A DNA stretch of 64,000 nt from Scilla litardierei (Eukaryota > Streptophyta > Magnoliopsida > Asparagales > Asparagaceae). How positions within the stretch are numbered: the first letter of the stretch is position 1; every line of letters starts with the position of its first letter. The stretch covers positions 1 to 64,000 of the forward strand of contig JAULAV010008621.1 in the NCBI GenBank assembly GCA_030789695.1, given 5' to 3'. Positions 12,000-24,817 of this stretch are shown piece by piece. The notes under the pieces are model-generated. The model saw only the letters and a list, made by a program, of their open reading frames with translations, searched no databases and was not told the origin of the DNA. The translations under genes and the position numbers were made by a program.

Positions 12000-14078
12000 A
12001 TTCTTTTGTGGCACATTATTTTGTCAACATTACCAATATTAACAACACAACACACTGGACATATCAATCGAGATTATGAAGCACAAGTAAATATTAGACT
12101 GGAATTCTACCATGTTGCTTTTCAAGGATGCTGTGTAGACTATTTATAATCTATACAGAATAGAATTGCTATTGTTAGTGCCAGAAAATCATAGAAAACG
12201 TCTCCACACAATGTGCAATCCTGCAATTCGCAAACAACAACCAAATACAATTGAAAGAAAGGATTTGTAAGAACAGCGTACTACACAGAATTATCATATC
12301 ATATGGTTCACCCAATGAGAAATTTATACCATTCTATCCAACCAAAGAACTTTTAAAGAAAATATCCAATTACACAAACTTAGTACAAGAACATGAAACA
12401 TGCTACTAGATGGCTTTTATAACAATCGAAGCACACTCCTGCTCATCCCTAATCCCCTCCTGCTACCTCTTATCAGGTGTCAAGGAAAACCTCAACATCC
12501 TGTTATCGGGATGTCCCAAAGACTACTCAACAAAACAGACAGAAGACCATGTAACAAAGATCAATACAAATACAAGTTTGCATGATCCCTTTAGTAGAAG
12601 ATTGATACGGGAAATTACCCATTTTATACTGACAAATAATACTGAAAGCAATCCTCTCTCAAAATACAGAATAATTTACCATCTTTCAATACGGTACGTT
12701 ACGGAGAAAATGCAAAAATTTCACAAGCCAGGTGAAATCGCAAGCAGCTCTGCTCTAACTAATTTACAGTGTCAGGGAAAAGGAAATCTATAGCAAGAAT
12801 GCATCAGATTCATGTAGGACATATTATAGAACAAAAGGAGCCGACTACTTTCTAAAATATTCCCCTTGAAATTTACAGTCTGGATGATATGCACATTTCT
12901 TACTTAAAGAACCTAGATTCTCTTCATGCAGCGTTTTTGAAGCAGATTCATATGGTGATAAACCACTATGGACCTATTTTTCATCACTATTTTTAATTTC
13001 CACACTAAATATCAACTATCTTTGTTGCGTCTATTTTTCATCACTATTTTTCATCACTATTCATATGGTGATTCATATGGTTCATATTTACCTCATACCC
13101 GGCGTGGCAAATGGGTTTGGACCCACCTGATCCTTACATAAGCAAGATTTTCTGGTGGGGGTCAAAACATATGGAATTAATGTATTCATGCTAAGTTTGC
13201 AAAGGAGATTTGATATGACGGATGAATGTAAAAGGGATTAAACCAAATTATAGATGAACATCATATATTATTCACTTATAATAATCATGTTTCAAACTGG
13301 TTATTCATTAAAAAAATTCAATTACATCGTTTTTATCATTTTATTTGCTATTTGTTCTGTCAAACTTTGTAATTACCCAGGATGATTAAAAAGTGTTGAA
13401 AGCATTTAATTCTTTTACACACGTATTTGGAAACATCTATATCACGACGAACAAAAAGGATCGTCAGATAAATTGGTTGGTAAAAATATGGAAACCGACT
13501 TCTTAGAACGTTACGTAGATAGTTATCACAGGAATATCTTAACCATGTACATGCATACACATACATTGTAATTCTGTCTCTTCTTTTGCTTCCATCCTTT
13601 GCTTCCATTTGGTGAGAGCTTTGAAAAAGTTTGTGCAAATTTTGAAGGGAAACTCCTGTAATTTTAGGAGGAAAAATTTGTGGTGAATCCTAAAAATTTT
13701 GGGAAAAAAATTAATCTGTATTAACTAAATTTTGAGTAAACTAAAATTTTAAATTTTTTGGTTGAACTTAATCTCCATTGAACGAAATTTTGAGGGAACT
13801 AAAAATTTTTATGGGTAACTAAATTTTTTGGAGAAACTAAATTCTCTATGGGAAATAAATTTAGGATGAACTAATATTATTAGGAAATTAAATAACAATT
13901 ATTACGCTATAATTATTATTGTTCGTTTGAAATTTTGGATCCAATTTTAAGATGAAGAACAAATTTAAATGCATCGTGCCCTGTGGAAATAGTTTGCGAT
14001 GTTGTTTTTCTTTTAAAATTTGACCCTGGAAATAATTTTTTGGGAAACAAAGATTTCACGGGGGAAATCTTAAGTGAA
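12000..14078. other. Helitron 3' non-coding region
   Basis: No recognisable protein. The first part (12000-12850) is ordinary AT-rich sequence that might be trailing gene or UTR material. From about 13650 to 13900 short direct repeats around AACTAAATTTTG and GGGAAACTAAATT are loosely repeated, and the stretch leads into the terminal hairpin. Near-duplicate AAATGATNNATAAAAA and TTTTGTAGCTTCACA segments lie just before this region (about 11155-11282). Confidence 0.5.
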
Positions 14079-14107
14079 CCGTGCCCGTGGGCACGGATTA
14101 TGACTAG
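14079..14107 (+). other. Helitron 3' terminus: hairpin plus CTAG
   Basis: CCGTGCCCGTGGGCACGG (14079-14096) is a perfect inverted repeat that folds as a hairpin. ATTATGA and then CTAG follow, and the next base is T. A GC-rich hairpin of 16-20 nt about 10-12 nt from a CTRR end is the replication terminator signal of Helitrons. Confidence 0.85.
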
Positions 14108-17100
14108 TCAATTAATATAAAGATTCGTATCTTACAGAAAATAGAGAAAATTACCGGTAGCTCAGAAAAATCTGCAAAAATGTCCGTTGGAACCGGGAGA
14201 CGCTATTTTCATCTGAAAAAATAAGAGAAGACAAAATTAGGCCAAAAATTCATCTCATTTAATAAAAAGAACCATAACTTCCAGAAAATGTAGAAAAATA
14301 ATACTGAGCTCAGCAAAATCTGCACAAATTTTTGTTGAAACCGGGAGATTCCCATTTTCAACTGAAAACTAAAAGAAAACGAAATTCGGCGAAAAAATCG
14401 TATCATTTAATATAAAATCCTTATCATTAATAAGATGTAGAAAATAGATCCGAGCACAGAAAAATCTGCAAAAATGTCTGTTGGAATAGGGAGATTGCCA
14501 TCTTCAACTAAAAATAAGAGAAGACAAAATTATGCCAAAATTGATATCATTTAATAAAAAGATCAATATCTTCTAAAAATGCTAAAAACGACCCGAGCTC
14601 AGATAAATCTGTAAAAATGTCCATTGGAAAAGGGAGATCGCCATCTTCAACTGAAAAATAAGAGAAGACAAAAATAGGCTATAAATTCAGATCATTTAAT
14701 ATAAAGATTCATACCATGCAGAAAATGTAGAAAATAAGATGGAGCTCAGAAAAATCCGAAAGAATGTTTGTTGGAACCGGGAGATCGCCATCTTCATCTA
14801 AAATATAAGAGAAGACAAAATTAGGCCTAAAAATCAATGATTTAATAAAAGATCCATATCTTCCAGAAAATGTAGAAACTAATCTCGAGGTCAAAAAATC
14901 CGCAAAAATATCAGTTGGAACCGAGAGATCGTCATCATCAGCGAAAAATAAGAGAATACAAAATTAGGTCAAAAATCATAACATTTAATAAAATGATTCA
15001 TTTCTTTCATAAAATGTAGAGAAATAGTCACGAGCTCAGAAAAATCTACAATAATTTCCATTTGAATAGGGAGATGGCAATCTTAAACTAAAAACGAGAA
15101 GAAAAAAAATTAGGCTATAAAAATCATATCGTTTAATAAAAAGGTCCATATCTTACAGAAAATATAGAAAACAACCCAGAGTTCAGAAAAATTCGCACAC
15201 ATGTCCGTTAGAATCGAGAGATCGCCATCTTCTACTGAAAAAAGAGAAGATAAAATTTGGCCAAAAATCATAACATTTAATAAAAAGTTCATATCTTCCT
15301 GAAAATGTAGAAAAATGGCCCCAAGCTAAGAAAAATCAGCAAAGAAGTTCGTTTGAATCGGTTGATCGACATCTTCAACTGAAAAATAAGAGAAGACAAA
15401 TGTAGGGTATAAAAACAAATCATTTAATATAAAGATATATATCTTCAATAAAATATAAAATAGCACAGAGCTTAAAAAATTTGCAGACATGTCTGTAGGA
15501 TTCGGGAGATCGCCATCTTCAATTGAAACATAAAAGAACAAACTTAAGTCAAAATTCAAATAATTTATTATAAAGATACATATCTTCCATAAAAATTTAG
15601 AAAATAGCACCGAGGTCAAAATAATCCGCCAAAATGTTCGTCAAAATCGAAAGACCGCCATCTTCAACTAAAAAAATAAGAGAAGACAAAATAACGCCAA
15701 CAAATCATATTATTTAATAAAATGATCCAAAACTTCATTAAAATGTTAAAATACTACCTATCTCAAAAAAATCCGCAAAAATGTCTGTTGGAATTGGGAG
15801 ACCGCCTTCTTCAACTTAAAAAAAATAAGAGAAGTCAAAATTAGGTTATAAAAATCATATCATTTAATACAAAGAATTATAGTATACAGAAAATATAGAA
15901 AATAACTCGGAGCTCAGAAAAATCAGCAAAAAATGTTCGTTTGAACCAGGAGATCGCCATCTTCAATTGAACATGTTCGTTAGGCCAAAAATCATATTAT
16001 CTAATAAAAAGATCCATACCTTTCACAAAATTAGAAAATTGCCCTGATGTCAGAAAAATCCATAACGATGTCCGTTGGAACCGGGAGATCGCCATCTTCA
16101 ATTGAAAAATAACAGAAGTCAAACTTAGTCTATGAAAATTATATTATTTAATAAAAAGATCCATATTTTCAATGAACTTTTGAAAATAGTTTCGAGCTAA
16201 TAAAAATCCACAAAAAAGTCCGTTGGAACCAGGAGATCGACATCTTCAACTGAAAAATAAGAGAAAATAAAATTAGGCTAAAAATCTTATCATTTAATAT
16301 AAAGATTCATATCTTACAAAAAATTTAGAAAATAGCCCGGAGCTCAAAAATCCCTAAAAATGTCTTTTGGAACCGGGAGATCGCCATCTTCAACGAAAAA
16401 ATAAGACATGACAAAATTAGGCAAACAAATCATTTCATTTAATAAAAAGTTCCATAACTTTCCGAAAATGTTTAAAAATAGTGTCGAGCCTAAAAAATCT
16501 GCAAAAATATCTGTTGGACTTGGTAGACCGCCATTTTCAACTGAAAAATAAGAGAAGACACACATTAGGCTATAAAAATCATATCAATTAATATAATGAT
16601 TCATATCTTACATAAAATTTAGAAAATTATCCCCGGGACTCAGAAAAAACCGTAAAAAAGTCCGTTGTAACAAGGAGATAACCATTTTCAACTGAAAAAT
16701 AATAAAATACAAAATTTGGCCAAAAAATCATATCATTTAATAAAAAGATGCACAACTTCCAAAAAAGTCGAAAAAAATACCAAGCTCAGAAAAAATCCAC
16801 ACAAAGGTCTGTTGGAACCAAGAGATTGCCATTTTTAATTGAAAAATAAGACAAGACAAAATTAGTCGAAAAAACCATAACTTCAAAAAAATGTAGAAAA
16901 TAGCTTCAAGCATAGAAAATTTCGCAAAAATGTCTATTGGAATAGGGAGATCACCAGTCTCAACTAAAAATATGACAAGACAAAATTAGGCCAAAATGAT
17001 ATCATTTAATAAAAAGATCCACATCTTCCAGAAAATACAAAAAATAGACACTGGCTCAGAAAAATCCCCAAAAATGTCCGTTGGAACAGGGAGATCGCCA

Positions 17101-20100
17101 TCTTTAACTGAAAATGAGAGAAGACAAAAGTATGCCAAAATTCTTATCGTTTAATAAAAAGATTCATTTCTTTCGAAATATGCAGAAAATAGCTCTGAGC
17201 TAAGTAAAATCTGCAATAATGTCAGATGGAACAGAGAGATCGTCATCTTCAACTCGAAAATATGAGAAGACAAAAGTTGGATATAAAAATCAAATCATTT
17301 AAAATAAAGATTCATATCTTACAAAAAATGTAGAAAATACCAAGAGCTCAGAAAAATCCGCAAAAATGTCCATTGGAACCGGAAGATCGCCATCTTCATC
17401 TTCAATATAAAGATCCAAATCTTCAATAAAATGTAGAAAATAGCTCCGTCACAGAAAAATCCATAAAAATTTCCGTTGGCACCAGGATGATCGCCATTTT
17501 CAACTGAAAAAAATAAGAGAAGACGAAATCTGGCCTTCAAAATTATATCATTTAAAATAAAAATTCATATTTTCCAGAAATGTCGAAAATAGCACGTAGC
17601 TCAGAAAAATACACAAAAATATCCGTTAGAACCAGGAGATCGCCAACTACAATATGAAAATAAGAGAAGACAAAATTAGGCCAAATAATATATTATTTAA
17701 TAAAATGATCCATATCTTCCAGAAAATGTGGAAATTAGTTTGGAGCTGAGAAAATCAGCAAAAATGTACATTGAAATCAGGAGATCGCCATCTTTAACTG
17801 AAAAATTAGAGAAGACAAAATTAGGCCAAAAATCACATCATTTAATAAAACGATCTACCTGTCAGAAAATGCAGAAAATAACCACGAGCTCAGAAAAATC
17901 CACAAAAATGTCCGTTGGAACTGGGAGATCACCATCTTCAACTTAAAAATAAGAGAAGGCAAAATTAGGCTATAAAAATCATATCATTTAATATAACGAT
18001 TCATATCTTACAGAAAATTTAAAAAATGGCCCGGAGTTCACGAAAATCATCAAAAATGATTGTTGGATAAAATGATAAACCGGGAGATCACAATCTTCAA
18101 CTGAGAAATAAGAGAAGACAAAATTAGGATAAAAAATAAAACTTTTTAATCAAAAGATCCATATCTTCCAGAAAATGTAGAAAAATAGTCCAGTGCTAAA
18201 AAATTCGCAAAAACCAGAAGGTCGCGATCATCAAATGAAAAAAATAAGAGAAGACAAACTTATGCTATAAAATTATAGCATTTAATGAAAAGATCCATTT
18301 CTTACATAAAATGTAGAAAATAGATCCAAGATCAAAAATCTACAAAAATATCAATTGAAATCGGGAGATCGCTATCTTCAACTGAAAAAATAAGAGAAGA
18401 CAAAATTATGCCAAAAAATCATATTATTTAGTAAAAATATCCATGTCTTTCAGAAAATGTAGAAAATAGTCTCTTGGTCAGAAAAATCCGCTAAAATGTT
18501 CGTTGGAACCGAGAGATCGCCATTTTCAACTTAAAAAGAGAAAAGACAAATTTAGTCTAAGAAATTCATATCATTTAATAAAAGATCCATAAATTGTCTG
18601 TTGGAATAGGGAGATCGACGTCTTCAACTGAAAAATAAGAGAAGACAAACTTAGGCTTAATAATCATATTATTTATTAAAAAGATTCATGTCTCCAATAA
18701 AATGTGGAAAATAGCCCCGAGCTCAGAAAATACTTAAAAATGTTTGTTGGAACCGAGAGATCGCCATCTTCGACTGAAAAATTAAAGAGGCGAAACTTAG
18801 GCTATAAAAATCATAAAATTTAATAAAAAGAGTCAAATCTTAGAGAAAATGTAGAAAATAGCACGGAGCTCAGAAAAATCTCGCAAAATGTTCGTGGAAA
18901 CTGGGAGATTGCCATCTTCTATGAAAAAAAGAGTAGACAAATTTTGGCCAAAAATAATTTCATTTAATAATAAGATACATATCTTCGAGAAAAATATAGA
19001 AACCTAGTCATGAGCTCAAAAAAGTTGTAAACATATCCGTTGAAATTAAAAGATCGACATCTTCAACTGAAAAATAAGAGAAGGCAAAATTAGACTATAA
19101 AATCATATCATTTAATAAAAATATCCAAATATTCAATAAAATGAAGAAAATAACACAGAGCTAAGAAAATTCAGTAAAAATTTCCATTGTAACCGGGAGA
19201 TCGCTATCTTCAACAAAAAATTAATGGAAGACAAAATTAGGCTATAAAATCATATCATTTAATATAAAGATACGTATCTTACAGAAAATATAGAAAATAA
19301 CCCATAGATCAGAAAAATCCGTAAAAAAGTCAGTTGTAACCGGGAGATCGCCATGTTCACTGAAAAATAAGGGAAGACTAACTTAGGCTAAAAAAATCAT
19401 ATCATCGAAAATTGTAGAAAATAGGCCGAAGCTCCGAAATATCCGTTAAAATGTCTGTTAGAACATGGAGAGCACCATCTTCAACGAAAAAAGTAAATGA
19501 AGACAAAATTAGGACAAAAAATCATATCATTTAATAAAAAAATATATATCTTCCTGGAAATTTAGAAAAATCACCCCGAGTTCAGAAAAATCCGCAAAAA
19601 TGTCCGTTGAAACCTGCATATCATCGTACTAAACTGAAAAATAATTGCAGAAAAAATTACGCTACAAAAGTCATTATTATTTAATAAAAAGATCCATATC
19701 TTCAGTAAAATGTAGAAAATAGATCCGAGCGAAGAAAAATCTGCAAAAATGTCCGTAGGAACAGGGAGATCGCCATCTATAACAAAAAATAAGAGAAGAC
19801 AAAATTAGGTCAAAAATCATACCATTTAATAAAATGATTCATATCTTTCATAAACTGTAGAAAATAGCCCAGATCTATGAAAAATGTGCAAAAATTTATG
19901 TTGGAACCGAAAGATCATCATCTACAATTAAAAAAATAAGAGAAGACAAAATTATGCTATAAAAATTATATCATTTAATATTCATATTCATATCTTACAG
20001 AAAATTTTGAAAATTGGCCAGAGCTCAGAAAAATTCATGAAAAGGTCTGTTGGAATCGGAAGATCGCCATATTCAACGAAAAAAATAAGGTAAGACATAA

Positions 20101-20337
20101 TTAGGCTAGAATTTATATCATTTAATAAAAGATCCATATCTTCCAGAAAATTTAGAAAAATAGCCTCGAGTTCAGGAAAAAATCAAAAATTTCTGTTGGA
20201 ACGGGAGATCGCCATCTACAACTGGAAAATAAGATAATACAAAATGAGGCCAAAAAATCTTAACATTTAATAAAAAGTTATGTATCTTCTTGAAAAATTA
20301 GAAAAATAGCCCTGATCTCAGAAAAATACGTAAAAAT

Positions 20338-20354
20338 TTTCGTTGGAACCGGGA
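20338..20354 (+). promoter_or_regulatory. CENP-B-box-like motif (best match in the arrays)
   Basis: TTTCGTTGGAACCGGGA here matches the mammalian CENP-B box consensus YTTCGTTGGAARCGGGA at 16 of 17 positions, including all nine positions considered essential (TTCG, A, CGGG); only R is replaced by C. The usual monomer version GTCCGTTGGAACCGGGA matches 14 of 17. A second site with all nine essential positions is at 52070-52086 on the other strand. The similarity is directly visible. Protein binding is not shown, and plants have no established CENP-B orthologue. Confidence 0.55.
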
Positions 20355-22968
20355 GATCACATTCTTTAGCTGAAAATAAGCGAAGACATAATTAGGCTAA
20401 AATCATATAATTTAATATAAAGATTCATATCTTACAAAAAATATAGAAAATAGCCCGTAGCTCAAAAAAATCTGCAAAAATGTTTATTGGAACATGGAGT
20501 TTGCCATCTTCAACTAAAAATAAGAGAAGACAAAATTAGACCATAAAAATCATCTCATTTAATATAAAGATTCATATCCTACAGAACATATACAAATAGC
20601 TTGGAGTTCAGAAAAATCCGCAAAAATTTCTGTTGGAACTGGGAGATTGACATTTTAACTAAAAAATAAGAGAAGACAAAATTAGGCGATAAAAATCAAT
20701 TCAATTAATAAAAAGATACATATCTTAAATAAACTGAAGAAAACTGTCTCGAGCTCTGAAAAATTCGCAAAATTTCTATTTGAACCGAGATATCGCCATC
20801 ATCAACAGAAAAATAAGAAAAGACAAAATAAGGCCAAAATTCTTATCATTAATAAAATGATCCATATCTTTTAGAAAATGTTGAAAATAGCCCAGATCTT
20901 ATGAAAATCCACAAAAATTTCTGTAGGAACCGAAAGATTGCCATCTTCAATTGAAATATAAGAGAACAGAAAATTAAGCTATAAAAATTATATCATTTAA
21001 TATAAAGATCTACGTCTTTCAGAAAATGTAGAAAATTGCACGGTGCTAAGAAAAATTCTTTAAAAGGTCTGTTGGAATCGGGAGATCGCCATATTCAATG
21101 AAAAAATAAGAGAAGACAAAATTAGGCCCAAAAATCATGATATTTAATAAAAAGATCCATATCTTCAAGAAAATATTGAAAATAGGCTCTAGGTCAGAAA
21201 AAATCCGCAAAAATGTCCGCTGGAACCGGGAGATCGCCATCGTCAACTAAAAAATAAGAGAAAACAAATTTAGGCAATAAAAATCATCATTTAATAAAAA
21301 ACCATATCCTCAATTAAACGTATAAAATAGCACCGAGCTCAGAAAAATCTGCAAAATTGTCCATTGGAAACAGGAGATTGATTTCTCAACTGAAAAATAA
21401 GAGAATATAAACTTAGGCTATAAAAATCGTATCATTTAATAAAAAGATCACTATCTTCCATAAAATAAAGAAAATAGCCCGCAGCTCAGAAAAATCCGCA
21501 AAAATGTTTGTTGGAACCGAGAGATTGCCGTCTTCAATTGAAAAATATGACAAGCCAAACTTAGGCTATACAAATCAGATCATTTAATAAAAAGAGACAT
21601 ATGTTCCATAAAATGTAGAAAGTAGCTCGAAGCTCAAAAAAATCAGCAAAAATTTCCATTGGAACGGGGGATCGACAGCTTCAACTGAAAAATAAGAGAA
21701 GACAAAAATAGGCCAAAAATCATATCCTTTAATAAAAAGATTCATATCTTTCATAAAATGTAGAAAATAGCCCCGAGCTCTGAAAAATTTGTAAAAATAT
21801 CAGTTGGAACTAGGAGATTGTAATCTTCAACTGAAAAAAGAAAAGTCAAAATTAGGCAAAAAATCATATCATTTAATAAAAATACATATCTTACTGGAAA
21901 TATAGAAAAATAGTCCCAAGCAAAGAAAGTTTGCGAAAATGTCCGTCGGAACCGGTAGATCGCCATCTTCACCTGAAAAATTTAGAGAAGAAAAATATAG
22001 GCTATAAAAATCATCTCATTTAATAAAAATATACATATCTTCCATAAAATGTAGAAAATATCACTAATCTCAGAAAAATCCGCAAAAATATCAGTTGGAA
22101 CCGGGAGATCGATGTCTTCAATCGAAAAATATGAGAAGGCAAAATTAGGTCATAAATAAAATCATTTAATAAAAAGATTCATATCTTCTAGAAAATTTAG
22201 AAAATAGACCCGAGGTCAGAATAATCTGCAAAAATGTCCGTTGGAACTGGGTGATCGACATCTTCAGCAAAAAACAAAATAAGACAAAATTTGGCAAAAA
22301 ATTATATCATTTAATGAAAAGATCAATAACTTTCTGAAAATGTAGAAAATAGCCCCCAGCCCAGAAAAATCCGCAAAAATGTCTGTTGGAAACGGGAGAA
22401 TGGCATCTTCAGCTGAAAATTAAGAGAAGACAAAATTACGCGATAAAAATTATATAATTTATTCTAAAGGTCCATATCTTTTAGATAATGTTGAAAATAG
22501 CCCGAGCTCAAAAAAATCCGCACAAATGTAAATTGGAACCGTGAGATCGACATCTTCAACTGAAAAAAGAGAAGAAAAAATTGGGTCAAAAAATCATATC
22601 ATTTAATAATAATATCCATATGTTCTAGAAAAGGTAGAATAATAGTCCCAAGCTAAGAAAAATCCGCCAAAATGTCTCTTGGAATGGGTAGATCGTCGAG
22701 AAGATAAAATTAGGCCAAAATGATACATATCTTCCAGAAAATGCAGAAAGTAGCCTCGAGCTCAGAAAAATCCGTGAAAATATCTGTTGGAAGAGAGAGA
22801 TCGCTATCTTCAACTGAAAAATAAGAGAAGAACAAATTAGGCAAAAAAAATCATATCATTTAAATAAAAGATGCATATCTTCAAGACAATAAATAAAATA
22901 GCACCGACCTAAGTAAAATTATCAAAACTGTCTGTTTCAACCGGGAGATCACCATCTTTAACTAAAAT

Positions 22969-23000
22969 ATTTTCTTGAAGATGCATATCTTCAAGAAAAT
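22969..23000. repeat. Perfect 14-bp inverted repeat at the end of array B
   Basis: ATTTTCTTGAAGAT (22969-22982), a GCAT spacer, then ATCTTCAAGAAAAT (22987-23000). The left arm is a satellite segment in plus orientation and the right arm the same segment in minus orientation, so this is a small fold-back at the edge of the inverted array. Confidence 0.8.
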
Positions 23001-23025
23001 AAAAAAATAGCTCCGACCTAAAACA

Positions 23026-24404
23026 TGGAATGTGCTCAAGCCTAATGAAAGAGGAGCTCAAATTCAAAGTGAAAGCGCACGTCAACATCTGATCGACTTC
23101 AAACGTCTTCATTTAAGTCTAGTATGTGAGTTGGTCTTTTAGAATTATATTAATGCCAAGATTATTTGCACACACAAAATGTTTTCGAAACAAAGTTTTT
23201 TGGAAAGCTATTTTTAAAATCGTTGAGAGCATTAGCTATTTAATTTAATCTTCGTAGTCAACCTCTAACACCCGGGAGTTGATTATTCATATTCTAGCTG
23301 AGTTTCAGTGAAAAGTGCTTTGGGAGTCGACTACCAAAGGAGGGAGTCGACTACCAACTGCGTTTCTACCATTTGACTTTACTCAATTCTCTCATCTCCT
23401 TGATTTATGGTCCAAAGTCAAAAGTATTTTGAATTTCAAATTCATCTTAGAAACTCTAGAAATAGATCCCCTTGAGAACATTTCAAAGAACCAATTTTAT
23501 TAACATCTTTTAAGCTAAAGTTATATTTCGGAAATTCTCAAGTCGCTCTCAATCGCTCTCATCGTTATAGCCAAATTCTGATTTTAAATTTCTGATCTCA
23601 TATTTTTTTGAAAGTCCTTTTTGAGATCTATTTCATTTTGGCTATTAAAATCATTTTTCAAAATCCCTCGTTCTTGATTTAATATTCTTTGAAGGATCTA
23701 GATCACATCGCATCAATATATATTCTTTGTGTGATCTAAGATCACTTTGAATTCTTTAAGCCACATAAGAACAAATTGCAATATTATCTTGGCTACAGAA
23801 TTCGTGTTGGGTGTAAACCAATCTCCATCAAATATTGTGTAGAATTGGATCTTTGTTTTACTTGGGGTTTCCTTTGCGATAAGGGTTGTGAAAATCCTAG
23901 ACAAGTCTAGGTGATTGGAAATCCTGGTAGGGATACTATGTCGTTGGAAATCCTAGCGAGTGAAGCTAGGTAATTACATTACCAAGGCAATAGTGGATTG
24001 AATCTCGTACCGGATTGGTCGGGGACTAGACGTACCCAGGTTATGGGAAACCAGGATAAAGATCTCTTGTCTCTGCGTTTGTTTATTTATTTGTGCAAGA
24101 TATTTCCTTGGTGTTAATATATCATCTTTGTAATCATTCATTAATATATTGCAAAGTTGTTTTTCTTTATTCCGCTGTGTTAATATCTCTCTTTTTATGA
24201 TATTTATCAGTTTGTAATTATTCCTTGTAATTGCACTATCTTATTTTGTTGATTAAGAACCAAGCGTAGATCACTCTACTTGGTTTCTTAGGCAACATTG
24301 GAAGGGAATTATTGTGTTGTACTAATGAACGGAAAAAATTTTAATTCATACAACACTTTTCAACCCCCCTTCTAGTGTTGTTTTGCCATCCACAGGATCC
24401 AACA
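23026..24404 (-). mobile_element. Probable LTR of a copia-type retrotransposon (minus strand)
   Basis: Read on the minus strand, the stretch starts TGTTGGATCC and soon contains CACTAGAAGGGGGGTTGA, a leader style I associate with plant LTRs. It runs about 1.38 kb to a CATTCCA end next to satellite. It has no coding potential. It follows a minus-strand gag fragment directly, so it would be the 3' LTR of an element whose pol and polypurine tract are deleted. The ends are judged by eye, and no second LTR is in the window. Confidence 0.5.
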
Positions 24405-24817
24405 TCATCTTGTGGTTCGTCCCCGCTATCTTCATCCCATGTTGTCACACGTGATTTCCATTTCTTCTCCACATAGTTTCTTTTCATCACAGGGCAATAT
24501 TTCATGAAATGGCCTTGTTTCTTGCAATAAAAACATTGCAATAAATTAGCAGTATTGTGCTCAGAAGAATTATTTGCAGGATTAAATTTATTTAAACAAT
24601 TGAACCTTTTTGTCATTTCAGCTCTTCCCTGTGGAGTCTTGATGTATCTTCTAAATCCTCTCACCATTGACGCTAGCTCCTTATCAAGCTCTTCATCGCT
24701 TTCTTCAATGGCTTTAAATGCTAAAGCCTTCGAGCTCTTAGCCTCAGATTTCTCCTCGTTTTCTCTAGATTCTGTTCTCATTAATTCAAGCACATGCAAC
24801 CTCAAATTTCCAACTAA
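24405..24817 (-). pseudogene. Copia-type gag fragment with CCHC zinc knuckle
   Basis: A minus-strand open frame from about 24817 includes VGNLRLHVLELMRTESRENE, an acidic linker with KALAFKA and EESDEELDKEL, a basic region GFRRYIKT, then CFYCKKQGHFMKYC, a CX2CX4HX4C nucleocapsid knuckle (24539-24498). This is the C-terminal half of gag in plant Ty1/copia elements, an RNA-binding capsid protein. The start is truncated at the junction with the next, oppositely oriented copia piece. The end runs without a stop into the presumed LTR, and the open frame closes at 24341 inside it. Confidence 0.8.

Larger units (their letters stand above)
5809..14107 (+). mobile_element. Non-autonomous Helitron carrying gene fragments (8.3 kb)
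   Basis: The left end starts TCTATTATAC directly after an A (5808), in the middle of a satellite monomer. The right end is a GC-rich 18-nt perfect hairpin (14079-14096), an 11-nt tail ending CTAG (14104-14107), then T (14108), after which satellite resumes. A TC start, a subterminal 3' hairpin, a CTRR end and insertion between A and T are the known Helitron hallmarks. No Rep/helicase ORF is present, so the element is non-autonomous. It carries fragments of at least five unrelated host genes, some with introns, all on the plus strand in the element's own direction. The flanking satellite is plus on the left and minus on the right, so insertion was accompanied or followed by rearrangement. Confidence 0.8.
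14108..23019 (-). repeat. Satellite array B (minus orientation)
   Basis: About 60 monomers of the same family as array A but inverted: each reads AGAGAAGACAAAATTAGG, ATCATATCATTTAATAAAAA, ATAGCCCCGAGCTCAGAAAA, then GTCCGTTGGAACCGGGAGAT and CGCCATCTTCAACTGAAA. The higher-order markers of array A appear in reverse order at matching offsets: the AATGAAC variant at 16177, the TACTACC variant at 15755 and the CGGTTGATCG variant at 15362, offsets of 422 and 815 bp. The array is bounded by the Helitron on the left and a copia LTR remnant on the right. Confidence 0.95.

Noticed and set aside
5809..14107. The gene fragments at 7755-11990 as a normal host gene cluster
   Set aside because: They are partial pieces of five unrelated genes on one strand, with stops and frameshifts, enclosed by Helitron ends.
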